Assembly: GCA_963210315.1 (NCBI GenBank)
Contig: OY723278.1
Span: forward strand, 1,054,001-1,118,000
DNA length: 64,000 bases
Origin: Rhynchopus euleeides
Lineage: Eukaryota > Euglenozoa > Diplonemea > Diplonemida > Diplonemidae
Reading direction: 5' to 3'
Shown here: one piece after another, positions 10,055 to 21,376 of the stretch
Position numbering within the stretch: position 1 is the stretch's first letter
How the letters are laid out: every line of letters starts with the position of its first letter
Notes under the pieces: generated by a model
What the model was told of the DNA's origin: nothing
Database searches by the model: none
What the model saw: only the letters and a program-made list of their open reading frames with translations
Program-made: the position numbers and the translations under genes

Positions 10055-13000
10055 TCACCCTCTCCCGCCGTTCTGCGAGAAGAGGCTGATCGACGCGACA
10101 GGGATGGGGCGATACGGAGCCCCCGCTGCCCCACCGCCACCCCCCTGCACACCCTCCTTCCCATCGCCACGCATGATGGTCCCCACGATGCGGTGCACCA
10201 GGCTGTTCGTCCCATCGTCACTCCCCTGCGGCGACGCCGACCTCCCCACGCTGCGCCCACCCGCCCTGGCCCTGATGCTGCTGATGGTCTTCCCGCCCCC
10301 ACCCTGCACCGCCCTCTCGGGCCCCTCCCCCAGGAAGGAATGCGGGCGCGGCGCCATGCTGGGAGGAGTTGACGGATGCGCCTGCACCCTGCCGGGTGCA
10401 GCGAGCGGGGCGCCCGACCCCGACACGGAGGAGCCGGGCCCACTGGCGCCACGCTTGCGGGATCCACCCAGCACAGCACCTGGGAGGTCGTGCTTCCGGC
10501 GTGCCGTAGTGCTGGTGGTGAGCTCGCTCGTGCTCTCCTCCCGGTCGCCCCTCCTCGACGCACTGCTCGTCTGGTCCTTCACAGGCATGCCGGGCGACAT
10601 CATGCCCACCGTGGCAACCGACGCAACGGTGGGTGAGACGGAGCGCCGTGTGCGCACCCCATGCAGGGACCCCCCCAGAGGTGCAGGCACAGCTCTGCTG
10701 TCGCGCGACGCCGTGCGGCGCACCCCGCCGAGCTGCGGGGTGGAGGGGAGGGGGTCGCGGTGGTGGTGCTGCTGCTCGCGGTGGTGCAGCAGTGCTTCGG
10801 AGAGGCGCGGCGTGCTGTCTGTGTCGACAGCGGGGGGCGGAGGCGGTGGTGGTGGTGGTGGCGGCGGGGCCTGGGGGCGGGGTGGCGCGTCAGGTGCAGC
10901 AGAGGTGTCAGGTGCGGGGGGCGCTTCCATGCGTGCGTGCTGTGCTGCAAAGGAGCGCGTCATGAGCTCTTTTTCCCTCTCGGACAGCGCGGACTCGCGC
11001 TGCGACACCATGTCGTGCAGCGCGTCGAGGCGCTCCTTCTCGCGCACCAGGCGCCGTGCCTCAGCAGTGGCGCGGCTGCTCTCGCGCGCCACCTCAGCGT
11101 CGCGCCTGTTGAGAGCCTGCACCCGTTCCTCAGCAGACCGGTGTGCCTGATCCAGGCGCCTTGTGCTCTCGTCGATGCGGCTCTCTTCCGCCTGCAGTGC
11201 CCCGTTGCGCTTCGCCACGTCTGCCTCCAGCGCTTCCACCTCGCGGAGGCGTTTGTCGAGTTCCTTCTGCAGACGCTCTTGCCTGTGGTGGTGGTGGCGG
11301 TGGTGCGGTATGAACTGACTTCATGTGAGGGCGGCATAGATCAACACAGATAGATTTACGTGTGTGTGTGAGGAATGGAGGTAGCACAGCTTGCTGCACT
11401 TCACAAAGGTTAAAAGGAGATGCAAATCCGTGAGTGAGATGATGGACCCTGCGCACATACATCGAGCGCGTCTGCGCAGCCTGCTCCTTGTTATTCCTCA
11501 ATGCCTCGTCTTCTGCTGCGAGTTTCTGCTCCCACTGCTCGCAGTTGGCGGTGCGCTTCTCCACCGTGACCTGCTGCTGCGTGTTGCGCGACTTGAGAAC
11601 CGACTGAAGCTTCTCGGCCTTGGTCTTCTCACGCTGCACCTCTCCTTTGAGCTTTGTGACTTCGGCAGCAAGCGAGGCCGCGTCATGCTTCGCCTGCTGG
11701 TACCCTTGGGAGCGCTCGCCCTGCACAGCGGGAGGTGATGATCACATGGTGGTCCGAGAACAACACGATGAGTCCTTCGTCAGAAATGCAGACAAGTGAT
11801 AAAACGTGCTGTCTCACACAAGACCGGCTGCAAGGTGACAGTTTGACACACAGCGACACACAGTGAAGGCCCCCGATGTACCGCATACAGCACGGCACTC
11901 CACATCGCGGCATACCTGGTTCTTCAGGCGAAGGAGCTCGTCCTTGCACACCTGCAGCTCAGCAGAGAACGACTTCTTCGACGCACGCAGTGCACTGTGG
12001 TGTGGCAGCATGCGTCAGAGCAGACAAACAGAGAACCACGATGCTGCAAACCAGATGATGAAACACAAGGCGTGACTGCCGCTGCCGATTCCCTCTTGAT
12101 CCCAACAAAGATGTACAAGGCCCTGTCTACATACCTGCGCTCCTGATCCAGCGTCTTAACAGTAGCACGCAGCTGCTCCAACTCGCTGGCTTGCTTCTGC
12201 ATGATGACCGTCTGCTCATCCAGCTTCTGGCGTGCCCCTGTGCTGGCCTCAGCATCGATGCGCTGCCGCAGGCGTTGCCTCTCGACACCCAGGGCATCGG
12301 CGTGGTCCTGCTTGAGCTGCGCAATCTCGTTGGCATGGCGCTGCCGCATCTGCTCCACGCGGTCCTCCATCACGCGCTTGAGGTTGTCCATATCCCGCTT
12401 GTGTGCATGCGGGGGCACTGTCGCTGCAGCCTCACGCTCCAGGATGCGCTCCGGAACACGCCCGATAGATGACGACCGGCTGCGGCTGCGCGAGGTCCGC
12501 TTGGTTCCTGGCAACGTGCTGCCGCGCGTCTCCCCATAGTCGATGACATTCCCCGCTAGTGCAGGGGGCGTCAGCTGGTGCTGGTGCGGTGATGGACTGC
12601 TGTCGTGCAAGGCGCGTCTCTTCCCCGGGGATGGCGGCTGGGTTGACCTGTTGGAGGCCGTCATGTCAGGGCTGCGCCCCGTCGACATGCGACCCACGGA
12701 GCGGGACCGGGACCGCTCCTGCGGCTGGGGCACCGGATTCGCCCGCTCGGGCTCGGGTGCAGGTGTTGTTGGCGCGCTGTCGACGTCGCGCCGATGCGTC
12801 GCCACGTTGACCGAATGCGCTGGCGCCTTCACAGGCAGGATCGGTGCCAGCTCGCCGTCCACCAGCACACACGTGGTGAGGGGCGACCCCTTGTCATACG
12901 TCGACGTGCTGCCGTGCGGAAGGCGCCACGCTTGCCCGTGGGCAGCTGTGGTGGGCGGCTGGAACGCAGGTGCCGGGTGGGCAAGGTCCCCTTCGAAGGC

Positions 13001-13480
13001 CAGCACATCTGCAGGTGGCGGCGGCGGCGACACGGAGGGCGAGAGTGACGGGGCAGGCTCCGACACGCGTCGTGTTCGCAGCGCGGCCTGTGGCGCTGCA
13101 GGAGGGGATGTGGACGCTGCGCGCTCCGAGAGGGTCGGGCCCTCTCGCACGGACAGCTCGCGCATGAGCTCATCACAATCATCGTCATCTGCAGCAGTGT
13201 GATCAAAGAGCGGCGCCAGCGTGCCGCCATCCCCATCCTCATCATCCTCCGAGGGCACGTTGCTGATGCCGCCAATACCACCTATAATCAGCTCCATCTC
13301 AGACGTGTCCTCTGCGCCTTGGCTGTGGGGGTGTGATGCTGACGACCGCGCCACGCTCGCACTCCGCTGCGCACACGTCCGCTCGTGGAAGCGCAGGCTG
13401 CCAGAGGTGAAGAGAAGCCCACACGTGCCACATGCCACCATCTTCGGGGCGGTGGACCGCCGCCCCGCGGAGACAGGCAT
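10055..13480 (-). CDS. C2HC zinc-finger, coiled-coil, proline-rich protein (970 aa)
   Basis: Four exons: 12135-13480 (ATG at 13480), 11916-11994, 11461-11720 and 10055-11282. Donors are CAG|GTATGT, CAG|GTATGC and GAT|GTATGT; each acceptor is AG and the frame is kept. Near the start is C17-x2-C20-x11-H32-x3-C36 in the sequence CGTCGLLF...RFHERTC, the ZNF474/ZC2HC1 type of C2HC finger. A long Ser/Pro/Arg disordered stretch with SRSRS clusters follows, then heptad-rich coiled coil (from about DMDNLKRVMEDRVEQMRQRH through exon 4's VAKRNGALQAEESRIDES). The tail is disordered with a run of 12 prolines. Proteins with this finger plus coiled coil are often ciliary or centrosomal, and the next gene is CFAP58, but the role is not established. 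A CCAG acceptor-like site lies 7 nt before the ATG. Confidence 0.75.
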
Positions 13481-13838
13481 GGTGCCCCCTGGTGGTGGCG
13501 TGGGTGGAGACAAGCAGGCAGACAGGCAGGCAGGCAAACACGCGGAACCTCTCATGTGCAACCAAAAATCGACACTTTCCCTCACGGGCCTTCGTTCTGG
13601 GGGGTTTCTTTCGAAGTGGGATGGATAGGCTAACCCGTCTGACCCGTGGGCCAGACACGCAACGGGAGGGGCGACGAAGCCTCGGCACAGAAAGCAAGCA
13701 CCCCAGCCGGCCCACGGAGCTGAGACTGACAAGCCTCAGGAGGGGGGACAGCCCGGGCGAAAACAGAGCAGACCCGACTTTGAAAAAATAACAGACAAAA
13801 ATGGACGGCAGAACTGAGACACAACCCTGCACCCTCCG
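13481..13838. other. Intergenic, no gene seen
   Basis: 358 bp between the CFAP58 stop and the finger/coiled-coil start. It has a CA/AG-rich stretch with repeated caggcagg at 13515-13540. No supported feature. Confidence 0.5.
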
Positions 13839-16800
13839 CTACGCCATCGCCGTGTCGGCGCTGACCACATCGCCAACAGGCGAAATGACATTTGTATCCG
13901 CTTGCGGCAGAGCAGCAGCGGCAGCTTCAGCGGCGTTAAAGCTGTATGGGTCGGACTCCTCGGGAGAGCCTCCCACGTCAGACTTAAGGGGTTCGACCTA
14001 AGGCAGGTGGGAGAACAGGGCATTGCATATGCACAGCTGGCGCAGCACTGCACGGCATACCTTGTGCCCCGTGTAAGGCTTGTGGGCAGACCCCGAGGTG
14101 CCGTACCCACCAGTCATCTCTGAGATGACCTGTTCGTTACGCTGCATGCGTGTCTCCTGCTTACGTCTTGTGAAGTATTCAGTGCACATGCCGGTGTAGT
14201 TGTCCTGCACCTCGCGGTGCTGGCTCTGCAGGCGCTTCACCTGGTCACGGAAGTGCTGCAGGCTGACCTCCATGGCCTTCATCTGCGGCAGACAATAATG
14301 AGTGGGAGGATGTGGGTGAGCATAAAAGATACAATACAGATCATCACTGTGCACACAGGATACAGCTGATCCACAGAGCTTGGAGTGGATAAGAATGGAA
14401 CATAGCTGCGCATGTCCTGGGCGTTGTCGGACCTTTCGCAACGTGTCTGGTTGGAGCACAATATTATCACAGCCCTTTCACGTCTAAACAGCAAACCCGC
14501 GCTGGGCATACCTGCGAAGCCTTCTTCCCCAGGTTCTCCTTGTACACATTGAGCTGCTCGGCAACCTCTGGCCCTGGCTGCCGCGACAGCACGCCCTTCA
14601 GCTCGACGTACAGCTTCTCCTTCTCAGCGATGAGCCGCTCCTTCTCCTGCACCTCCTCCGTCTTGGCAATCAGCTGCTTCTGCAGCTTGTGGATGCGCTT
14701 CAACGCATCGAACGTGGTGGGGTCGGACCCTTCCAGCTTGTGCCAGCGGTGCACGTTCAGCGGGTTCTGCAGCTCCTCTGTGAGGGCCTTGACCTTTGCA
14801 GTCTCGCGGATGAGGCCGTTGGACTTCTTGTTGACATCCAGCTTCAGCGCGTCGATCTTTGAGATGAAAGACTTAATGGTCGTCAGCTCACTCCGCAGCT
14901 GCGTGCTGCGTTCGGTGAGGGTGTTGAGCTCCAGCATGCTGTCCCGGTACTGCCCATCCCCCTTGCTCATGGCGCTCTGCTGGATTCGGATGCGCTCGTA
15001 GAGGCGGGCCAGCTCGTCGTTGCGCTTAATCAACTGCGCTCCGAGGATGTCACGCTCGTTCATCACGTTCTCATAGTCACGGCGCTGCTTCGCCTTCTCC
15101 GAATCAGCCTCGTTGATGATTTCGTTCAGCTTGTTGATCTCGTTGGAGAGCGATCCGATCTTGCGGGTGTAAGCGTCGGTCATCGTGGCGAACTTCTGCT
15201 TCCGCAGAAGATACTTCTTCTTCTCCTGCTCCATTTTGCTCTTCTGGATGTTGTGCTGCACCAAGTCCTTCTCCTTCAGCTGGATCTCCTCCTTCAGCTG
15301 CGTGATGGAGTGATTCATGATCTTGAATTTTCGCCGCATCTCCTGGATCTCGCCGTGAAGCTCCAAGAGGTTCTTGGAGTACAGGTTGCGCTCGTTCAGC
15401 ACCTGCTCGAAGAGTGACTGCTGCTGCTTCAGCTTGGTTTCGCTGTCGTGAATGGCGCGCTGCGACTCTTCCACCTTGACCTCCAGCACGCGCACGCTGT
15501 CCATAAGCTTGGCGTGCTTGCTGGTGGCGAGCTGCGACTCTTTCTCATACTGGCTGGCCTCGTGCTCCAGGTGGTAGATCACAGTGCGCAGCTTGTGGGC
15601 GTGGCGCTCGTAGCCCCGCAGCTCCTGCTCGAGGTTGCGCTTCTGGTTCTCTTTGATCAGCAACCAGTCGCGCTGCTTGCCGGTGTCCCCCTGTGACTTG
15701 AGGTAGTTCTTGTTGAGAATGTCACGCTCTCGTGTCAGGTCGTCAATCTGCTTGCGGTCGGTCTCACATGCACGCCTGCCCGTGGTGATCTCCATCGCCA
15801 TGTTCTGCACCTCCAGATGCAACGCGTTCCGCTCATGCTCCACCTCGTTCTTCGCCTGCTCCAGGAGGCGGTTGCGCTTCGCAATAGTGTCTCGCAGCTT
15901 TGTCAACGAGTTGTACTCGCTCTTCTGCTGCGCGATGTCGTGATCCTTCTGCTTGATAGCACCCTGCAGCGACTGGTTCTCAGCCTTCACACCGGAGGTC
16001 TTCTCAATCTCATGCTCAAGGTCATGCTGGTACTTCTGTGTCTTCTTGTTGATCATGTCGTACTCCTTGATGGCCTTTTCGGTTGCCGCCTTCTGTTCAT
16101 GCAGCTGCTCGTCCAGCCGCGCGATGGCAGCCTGCGCCTGCCCGATCACCCCCTCGTTGGTCTTGATCTGGGAGTGGTGCTGCAGGAGCTCCGCCTTCAG
16201 CGACTTCAGCTCCTTCTCCCAGTGCTCCTTGCGCTCCTTCTCGTTTTCCAGCAGCTGGTGCTTCTCCTGGGTGATGCTGTCGATGGAGTGTATGGCACTG
16301 TCCTGCCTCTCCTTCTCCTGCAGCAGTGCCTCCATGGAGTCTTGATACTCGCTGATATCGGCTTGGATAGCAGACAGCTGCGTGCGCTGTGTGTCCTTCT
16401 CCTTCTGCAGATCATCACGCACCTTCCCCAGCTCGTTGAGAGCAGAGTCGTGCCCGACCAGCCCGCTGACGCCCTTCTCCACCTGACGCTCCAGGTCACG
16501 CAACTCGGTGCGGAGGCGCTTGATGTTCTCCTTGGCTGTCACCTCCTTCTCCATGGACTGCTCCAGCCGTGTCTTGGCTTTGGCGATTTCCTTGCGCAGC
16601 GTCTCGATGGTGCACTGGTCCCCTGCAGAGAGGTCTTCAGCTGTCTTCGTCTTCGTCTGGCAGGCGTGTATTTCCATCTGCAGGTCGAGGCATTTCTTGA
16701 CGAAGCCCCGCTCCCAGTCGTGCAGGTCGAGGAACGGCGTGTGCAGCGTGTCGTACTCCTTGCGGAAGGTCTCGAGGCTGTCCTCACCCTCCAGCTCCAG

Positions 16801-16890
16801 CAACACCTCTTGGAATTGTCGCTCCATCTGGTCGAAGCTGGAGTTCTGCTGCTGAATCTTCTCGAACTGCTCATCATCTGCCTTCGCCAT
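13839..16890 (-). CDS. CFAP58: Cilia- and flagella-associated protein 58
   Basis: Three exons: 14512-16890 (ATG at 16890), 14061-14282 and 13839-13997, all joined in frame 0 (CAG|GTATGC, AAG|GTATGC; acceptors GCAG and TTAG). The product is 919 aa, close to human CFAP58 at 872. It is coiled coil almost throughout. Family-diagnostic blocks are clear: QFQEVLLELEGEDSLETFR near the start, ERDILNKN, LKQQQSLFEQVLNERNLYSKN, ERDILGAQLIKRNDELA, then NPLNVHRWHKLEGSDP and ELKGVLSRQPGPEVAEQL at the end of exon 1. The family acts in the motile axoneme and, in mammals, sperm flagellum assembly. The last exon adds a short Ala/Asp/Ser-rich tail absent from the human protein. The start is supported by these alignments and by an AG site 7 nt upstream. 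It shows the organism builds a motile flagellum. Confidence 0.95.
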
Positions 16891-17920
16891 TGTGCCCTGT
16901 GCGGGCTCAGCAGAGCAGACAACAGTTCCTGTGGGGTGGTGAGAGTGTTGCCAATACTGTGTGTAGTGCAAATCCGAAAGTGCCACGCACGCACGTAGCA
17001 TCACTTTCCCCACGAAGGCCGTGTGCGTAGCACTGAGGGGGAGCGGGGAGCGGGCAGGGGTTTCAGGGACGGGCCTAGGGTGTAGGTGAGGCAGACACGC
17101 TTTGATGCTCATTCGCCAGTCTCGCACGGATATGAAGCATCCGGCTTGCAACCGCCATCAGCTACTCTGCTTCATTGTATCCTTGCCGAGCTGAGGGGCA
17201 CTCGGACACACGAAGACGCCAGAGTGGTAACTATACACCAACCAGGCAACCCCGCATCCAACAAGCAGGCTAGGTCGAGGTTATGCCTGGCAGAACCAGT
17301 GCCAACCGCCGGGAGGCGGCTCAGGCAGAGGCTGTGCCCTCTCTGGCTGGGACAAACCAGCCGTGCCGCCGCACGGCGCTCTGCGGGGAAACTGAAAGAC
17401 CGAACGCATGGCTGCACATCACCCCTCACCGGCAATTGCATCGACGACCAAAACAATGCCACGCATGGGAAAGGAAGGCCCAGCTTCGCCAGGCTCTCTT
17501 CCCTGCCACACCCTCCACCAACCAGTATTCCAGCCACAGCCCCCCGACAAGTCGCAGACTCGGTCGCTCCGTTTGTGACACAACTGCTTGGCCGGCCCAT
17601 ACTACCTCCTGGGCGACATCTGTCTATGGCACGGTGCCGAAAAGACACACACCCACACCGCTGCTCCCTTCACAGTGTGGCTCCAAGCGGGTGGCCTGCG
17701 GCTGACATGCGCGGCGGAGGCCAGGCGCATCAGGCTATGATACGACGGGCTAGGAGAACACCCAGAGCCACCCATCCCCCCGCCCAGGCCTTGCCAGCCC
17801 TGCAGGGGCAGCCAGATGTGTCGGGTGTGAACACAGGGGGGTGTGCGGTGGTTCGAAGGCACCGCAGCGGCGCAGGGGAACCCCACCGCCACCCTCACCC
17901 ACCCACCCGATCACATTCAA
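16891..17920. other. Intergenic, no gene seen
   Basis: About 1 kb. A plus-strand open frame of 295 codons (17086-17973) crosses it, but it is low-complexity, His/Pro/Arg-rich and runs into the opposite-strand gene. I do not support it as a gene. Confidence 0.5.
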
Positions 17921-18466
17921 CTATTCGTCGTCTTCATCGAAGGAGAGCAGCGACTTGTTCTTCACGGCTTTGATGCCCCCAAGCCCTTTCCGCTGCTTCT
18001 TCCTCGCAGGAGCTGCCGATGCGTCTGCAGGCTGGGAGCGCTTGGCCCCCTCCTGATGTGCATCGCCCCCATCCTTGCTGGGCCCAGCAGCATCCCCGTC
18101 AGGCAGCTTCTTCTTCCGCGACTGGAATGAGTGGACCCCAAGAGCCTCTTCCAGTTCGAGGTTTTTCCCGGATTTGACTGTCTTCTTCATCACCTCCGGG
18201 TCGATATGGACGTTGCCAGGACCCTCGCGCTGGATGTATTCCTTCAAAGCCTCGGCTTTGAGGCGCTCGTCATCCTCGTCGTCGGAGAGTGGGCCACAGT
18301 CCTCAGGCTCCTCTCGTGCAGACTTCGTCGGCCCCGTCGAAGCACCCATGGTCTGCAGAAACTTCGGCACCTGCCTGACAAACGTCATGTTCCCCGCACC
18401 TGCACCTGCACCGCCACGGCCACCGCCACCACCGCCACCCCCTTTGCCGCGCCCCTTGCCCCCCAT
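17921..18466 (-). CDS. KIAA1143-like protein (DUF4604)
   Basis: Single exon, 181 aa from the ATG at 18466. A longer open frame reaches 18634, but its extra part is proline-rich UTR-like sequence, and an acceptor-like GTCAG lies 12 nt before this ATG. The protein starts with a Gly-rich basic stretch (GGKGRGKGGG), then MTFVRQVPKFLQTM, which matches the family's N-terminal xVxPxxPxFL block. An acidic segment (DDEDDERLKAE) and Lys-rich tracts follow. It ends NKSLLSFDEDDE, almost the same as the human KIAA1143 ending (NSSLLSFDNEDENE). The family is small, probably nuclear, and of unknown function; the basic KKQRK patch could serve nuclear import. Both conserved ends are present, so the gene looks complete. 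Confidence 0.8.
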   Translation of the reverse strand: MGGKGRGKGGGGGGGGRGGAGAGAGNMTFVRQVPKFLQTMGASTGPTKSAREEPEDCGPLSDDEDDERLKAEALKEYIQREGPGNVHIDPEVMKKTVKSGKNLELEEALGVHSFQSRKKKLPDGDAAGPSKDGGDAHQEGAKRSQPADASAAPARKKQRKGLGGIKAVKNKSLLSFDEDDE

Positions 18467-19154
18467 CTTTGCGGTGCTCTGACCACAGGTGGGCGGGGTG
18501 GGGGTGGGGTTGCTGCGGGGGGTGTGGGGTGGTGGTGGTGGTGGTGGTGGTCTCTTCGGGGTTTTGTGGTCCTGATTGGTTGCCGCTGGCACATCACCCG
18601 CCCCCAAGAAAAGAAGCACAGAGGCATGCGTCAAACTCGGCTGCTGGGGGAGGGAGGGGGGGTCAGTGTGGGCAAGCCCGGAGGTGGGTGGGGGCTGGGC
18701 ACCAACGATGATGAATTAGCATCAGACGTACCGAGGCTCGCTTCTCCATCAGCACACAGCGCGAGAGAACGTTTTTTTTGGTCGTGGGTTTCTCCTGGTT
18801 CGCTGGCAGGTCATAATTAACCCGCCTTACCCGTCTCGGACCAAGTGAAAAGGTATGGGATATCAAATGAAACACACGCGGAAGCAGCAGAGTCCTGCGT
18901 TGTAGGTGCAGGGTTGCATTGCCTCAACCAAATGCCGCAAAACAAGACATAAATTACACGGGACAGCACACGTTGCTCGTCACAGGTGCGACGATTCGGG
19001 AGCTCACAGGCGGACATGTGGAGGTTCAGCCGACATAGGACAAGTAGTGCAGTCGCTGCACCGCACGTCTTCTGCTGGTCTGATACTCAACTGCCATCTG
19101 TGAACCACCCTGCAGGCACCTGTGCCTGCTAGCACAACACAATCACACGGGTGC
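18467..19154. other. Intergenic, no gene seen
   Basis: 688 bp with a (GGT)n tract near 18525-18550 and a T run at 18769-18780. No supported gene. Confidence 0.5.
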
Positions 19155-20594
19155 CTAGAAGCTCTTCTTGCTGAGGAAGCGGTCGAACATAGCGTAGGCG
19201 GCCTCCGGCTGGAACGTCGGCACCATGTGGCCCGCAAGGCGGATCGTCACGAAGCTGAAGTCCAGGCCAGGGGCGCTGGGCACAGTGTACGTCGTCGCGT
19301 ACCCGGCAGGCACGGGCGACGAGTCGGACACCTTCCACGGGTGCCAGGCCTTGTCCTCCTTGATGGTGCCCGTGGCGGCCAGGTCGGTGGTCCACTCCTC
19401 GTTGCCCTGCAGCGGCACGCACGCGTCGGAGTCGCCGTTGTAGATCAGCACACGGATCTGCTGGGCAAGCTTCGGGTACAGCAGCATGGACGCGGGGCCC
19501 GACTGGTGGTACGTGAAGCGCGACTGCTCAGGCTTGCCAAGGTGCAGAGCGGCCTGGACGTCCGACTTAGAGAAGAACGACTTCGTCTGCTGCATCCCAC
19601 CGCACGACCAGTCGTAGCCACCACCCAGCTCCTGCAGGTACTGCACAGAGCTGCTGTCGTGGGCGTTCTCGCGCAGGTAGTCCTTCAGCCAGAACAGCGA
19701 CTTGCCAGAGTGCTTGCTCCACGCCGCAGCGTCAGCGCAGTTGTCGTACACGTCGTAGATGTTGTGCGACCCCACGGCCTCGGTCATCTGCGCGCGCGCG
19801 GTCAGGCACGCCACGGGGCTGGCGCTGCTGCCGTCGTACCCGCAGGCATCGTAGATGTGGTCACGCAGCTTCTTGCTGATCATGGCCTTCCCGAAGAACA
19901 GGTCCACGTCGTTGCGCGCGGCGTTGGGACCGTTGCAGCTGACGGAGTTCTCCGACCCACCCCAGCAGCCGTTGCCCACAGCAATGCCCTTCAGCGGCAG
20001 GTCCACCTTGTTGTCCAGGATGAAGGTCGCAATGTTGGGGAGGTACTGCCCGGCGTACGACTCGCCCGACAGGTACAGCTCGTTGCTCTTCAGCTCAGGG
20101 AACGCCTTGTAGAACGCCAGCAGCGTGTGGGCGTACGCCTCGGCCTGCGACTTGTCATCCCACGAGCAGATGCGCTGCAGGACACCCTTCTCGTAGCACA
20201 TCGAGAAGCCGATCGGGTCGCTCGACCCGGCAGGCGACTCCAGGTACAGCATGTGGGCACGGCGGTTCCAGGAGTTGGGGTTGACGTAGTAGCCCTTGTC
20301 CGAGACCTGGAAGTACCCCATCTCCGTGTACCCGCCGTACAGCGAGCTGCCACCAGGACCACCCTGGTGCCACGTCACCACGGGGTCGGTCGTGGCGCCC
20401 TGGGACATGTGCAGCTGGTAGTGGATACGCAGCTGCGAGTAGCCCGTCAGGGTGAACGGGCCAGACACGTTGAGGTACCCGGAGTACACCTTGAAGGGCG
20501 CCACCGGGAACCCGGGGATCTGCGTCACCTCATCGGCAGGCACAGCAGCGCTCGCAACAGCGACCGCTGCGAACAGCGCGCACACAGTCCTCAT
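19155..20594 (-). CDS. Serine carboxypeptidase (peptidase family S10)
   Basis: Single exon, 479 aa. The signal peptide is residues 1-17 (MRTVCALFAAVAVASAA), so it is directed to the secretory or lysosomal route. The catalytic triad is visible: Ser179 in GESYAGQYLP, Asp388 in YNGDSDACVP, and His456 in AGHMVP. The oxyanion and substrate region WHQGGPGGSSLYG (75-87) and LYLESPAGSSDPIGFS are also present, with paired cysteines as in the family. Length and motif order match complete S10 enzymes, which remove C-terminal residues from peptides at acidic pH. The ATG at 20594 follows an acceptor-like CGGCAG by 17 nt. No truncation is seen. A role in protein turnover in a digestive vacuole or lysosome is the likely job. 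Confidence 0.95.
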   Translation of the reverse strand: MRTVCALFAAVAVASAAVPADEVTQIPGFPVAPFKVYSGYLNVSGPFTLTGYSQLRIHYQLHMSQGATTDPVVTWHQGGPGGSSLYGGYTEMGYFQVSDKGYYVNPNSWNRRAHMLYLESPAGSSDPIGFSMCYEKGVLQRICSWDDKSQAEAYAHTLLAFYKAFPELKSNELYLSGESYAGQYLPNIATFILDNKVDLPLKGIAVGNGCWGGSENSVSCNGPNAARNDVDLFFGKAMISKKLRDHIYDACGYDGSSASPVACLTARAQMTEAVGSHNIYDVYDNCADAAAWSKHSGKSLFWLKDYLRENAHDSSSVQYLQELGGGYDWSCGGMQQTKSFFSKSDVQAALHLGKPEQSRFTYHQSGPASMLLYPKLAQQIRVLIYNGDSDACVPLQGNEEWTTDLAATGTIKEDKAWHPWKVSDSSPVPAGYATTYTVPSAPGLDFSFVTIRLAGHMVPTFQPEAAYAMFDRFLSKKSF

Positions 20595-21376
20595 ATTGAA
20601 CAGTCAATAGTCTGCCGGGGTGGGTGGTGATCGGTACACTGACAGAGACAGTTTCCCTCTGAGCCGATTACGAACCCAAGCCACAACACAACAGCATGCA
20701 AGGATTTGGCATCACACAATACACAACATTCGGACAAACAAAAGATCAACCCACAATCCCTTCTCCGCCTGACTACTACTGCGAACCACTTGCTCGTTGT
20801 ACGAAGGCACCGCTGCCGGCAGCCATACTGCCAACACACCCCTGCCCTACATTGTACACGGAGGCGCAGAATGCAGCTGAACCATTCACCCACCCGAGAG
20901 GGATACAGGGAAGAACGGCAACATCATCCACGCACATGCTCATCAGAGCAGCCGTGCTGCCTCCGTGGTCGGCATGTCGGGGGTGAACCGGTACCAACGG
21001 CCCAACAAAGGCCTGGCATCCACACTGCGTGCGGCATTGTGGAGGGGGTGAGATGGATAAGGGATTTGGTGTTCATGTTATAAAGAATGTTTGGTTCCTG
21101 GCTGCTTGTGCTGTTTGCACCCCCAACCCCCTTCTCGCCTTCGTTTGGGCGGTTGCCACCCTCTGCCAAGGCGCCACCAAAGACAAGACAATTCATCTTT
21201 GAAAAGGGCAGGCCCTGGCACGCACACGTGAATACTTCACGTGCAGAGCAGAACACACCAAAGCAACCTGCATGATGACATGCACAGGCACACAAGGCGG
21301 GGTGGGGGCAACCCACGAGTTGTGGATATCACAAGACGGCACCCTGCAAAGGTGTGCCCACTCGGCAACTAGCGCA
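20595..21376. other. Intergenic, no gene seen
   Basis: About 780 bp between the carboxypeptidase start and the stop of the next minus-strand gene. No ORF of note. Confidence 0.5.

Noticed and set aside
15817..16998. 393-codon plus-strand open frame opposite CFAP58
   Set aside because: Leu/Val-rich shadow of the coiled-coil codons of CFAP58.
17845..17862. GGTTCGAA resembling a tRNA B box
   Set aside because: No cloverleaf, A box or acceptor stem can be drawn around it.
17086..17973. 295-codon plus-strand open frame
   Set aside because: Low-complexity, no domain, overlaps the 3' end of the KIAA1143-like gene on the other strand.
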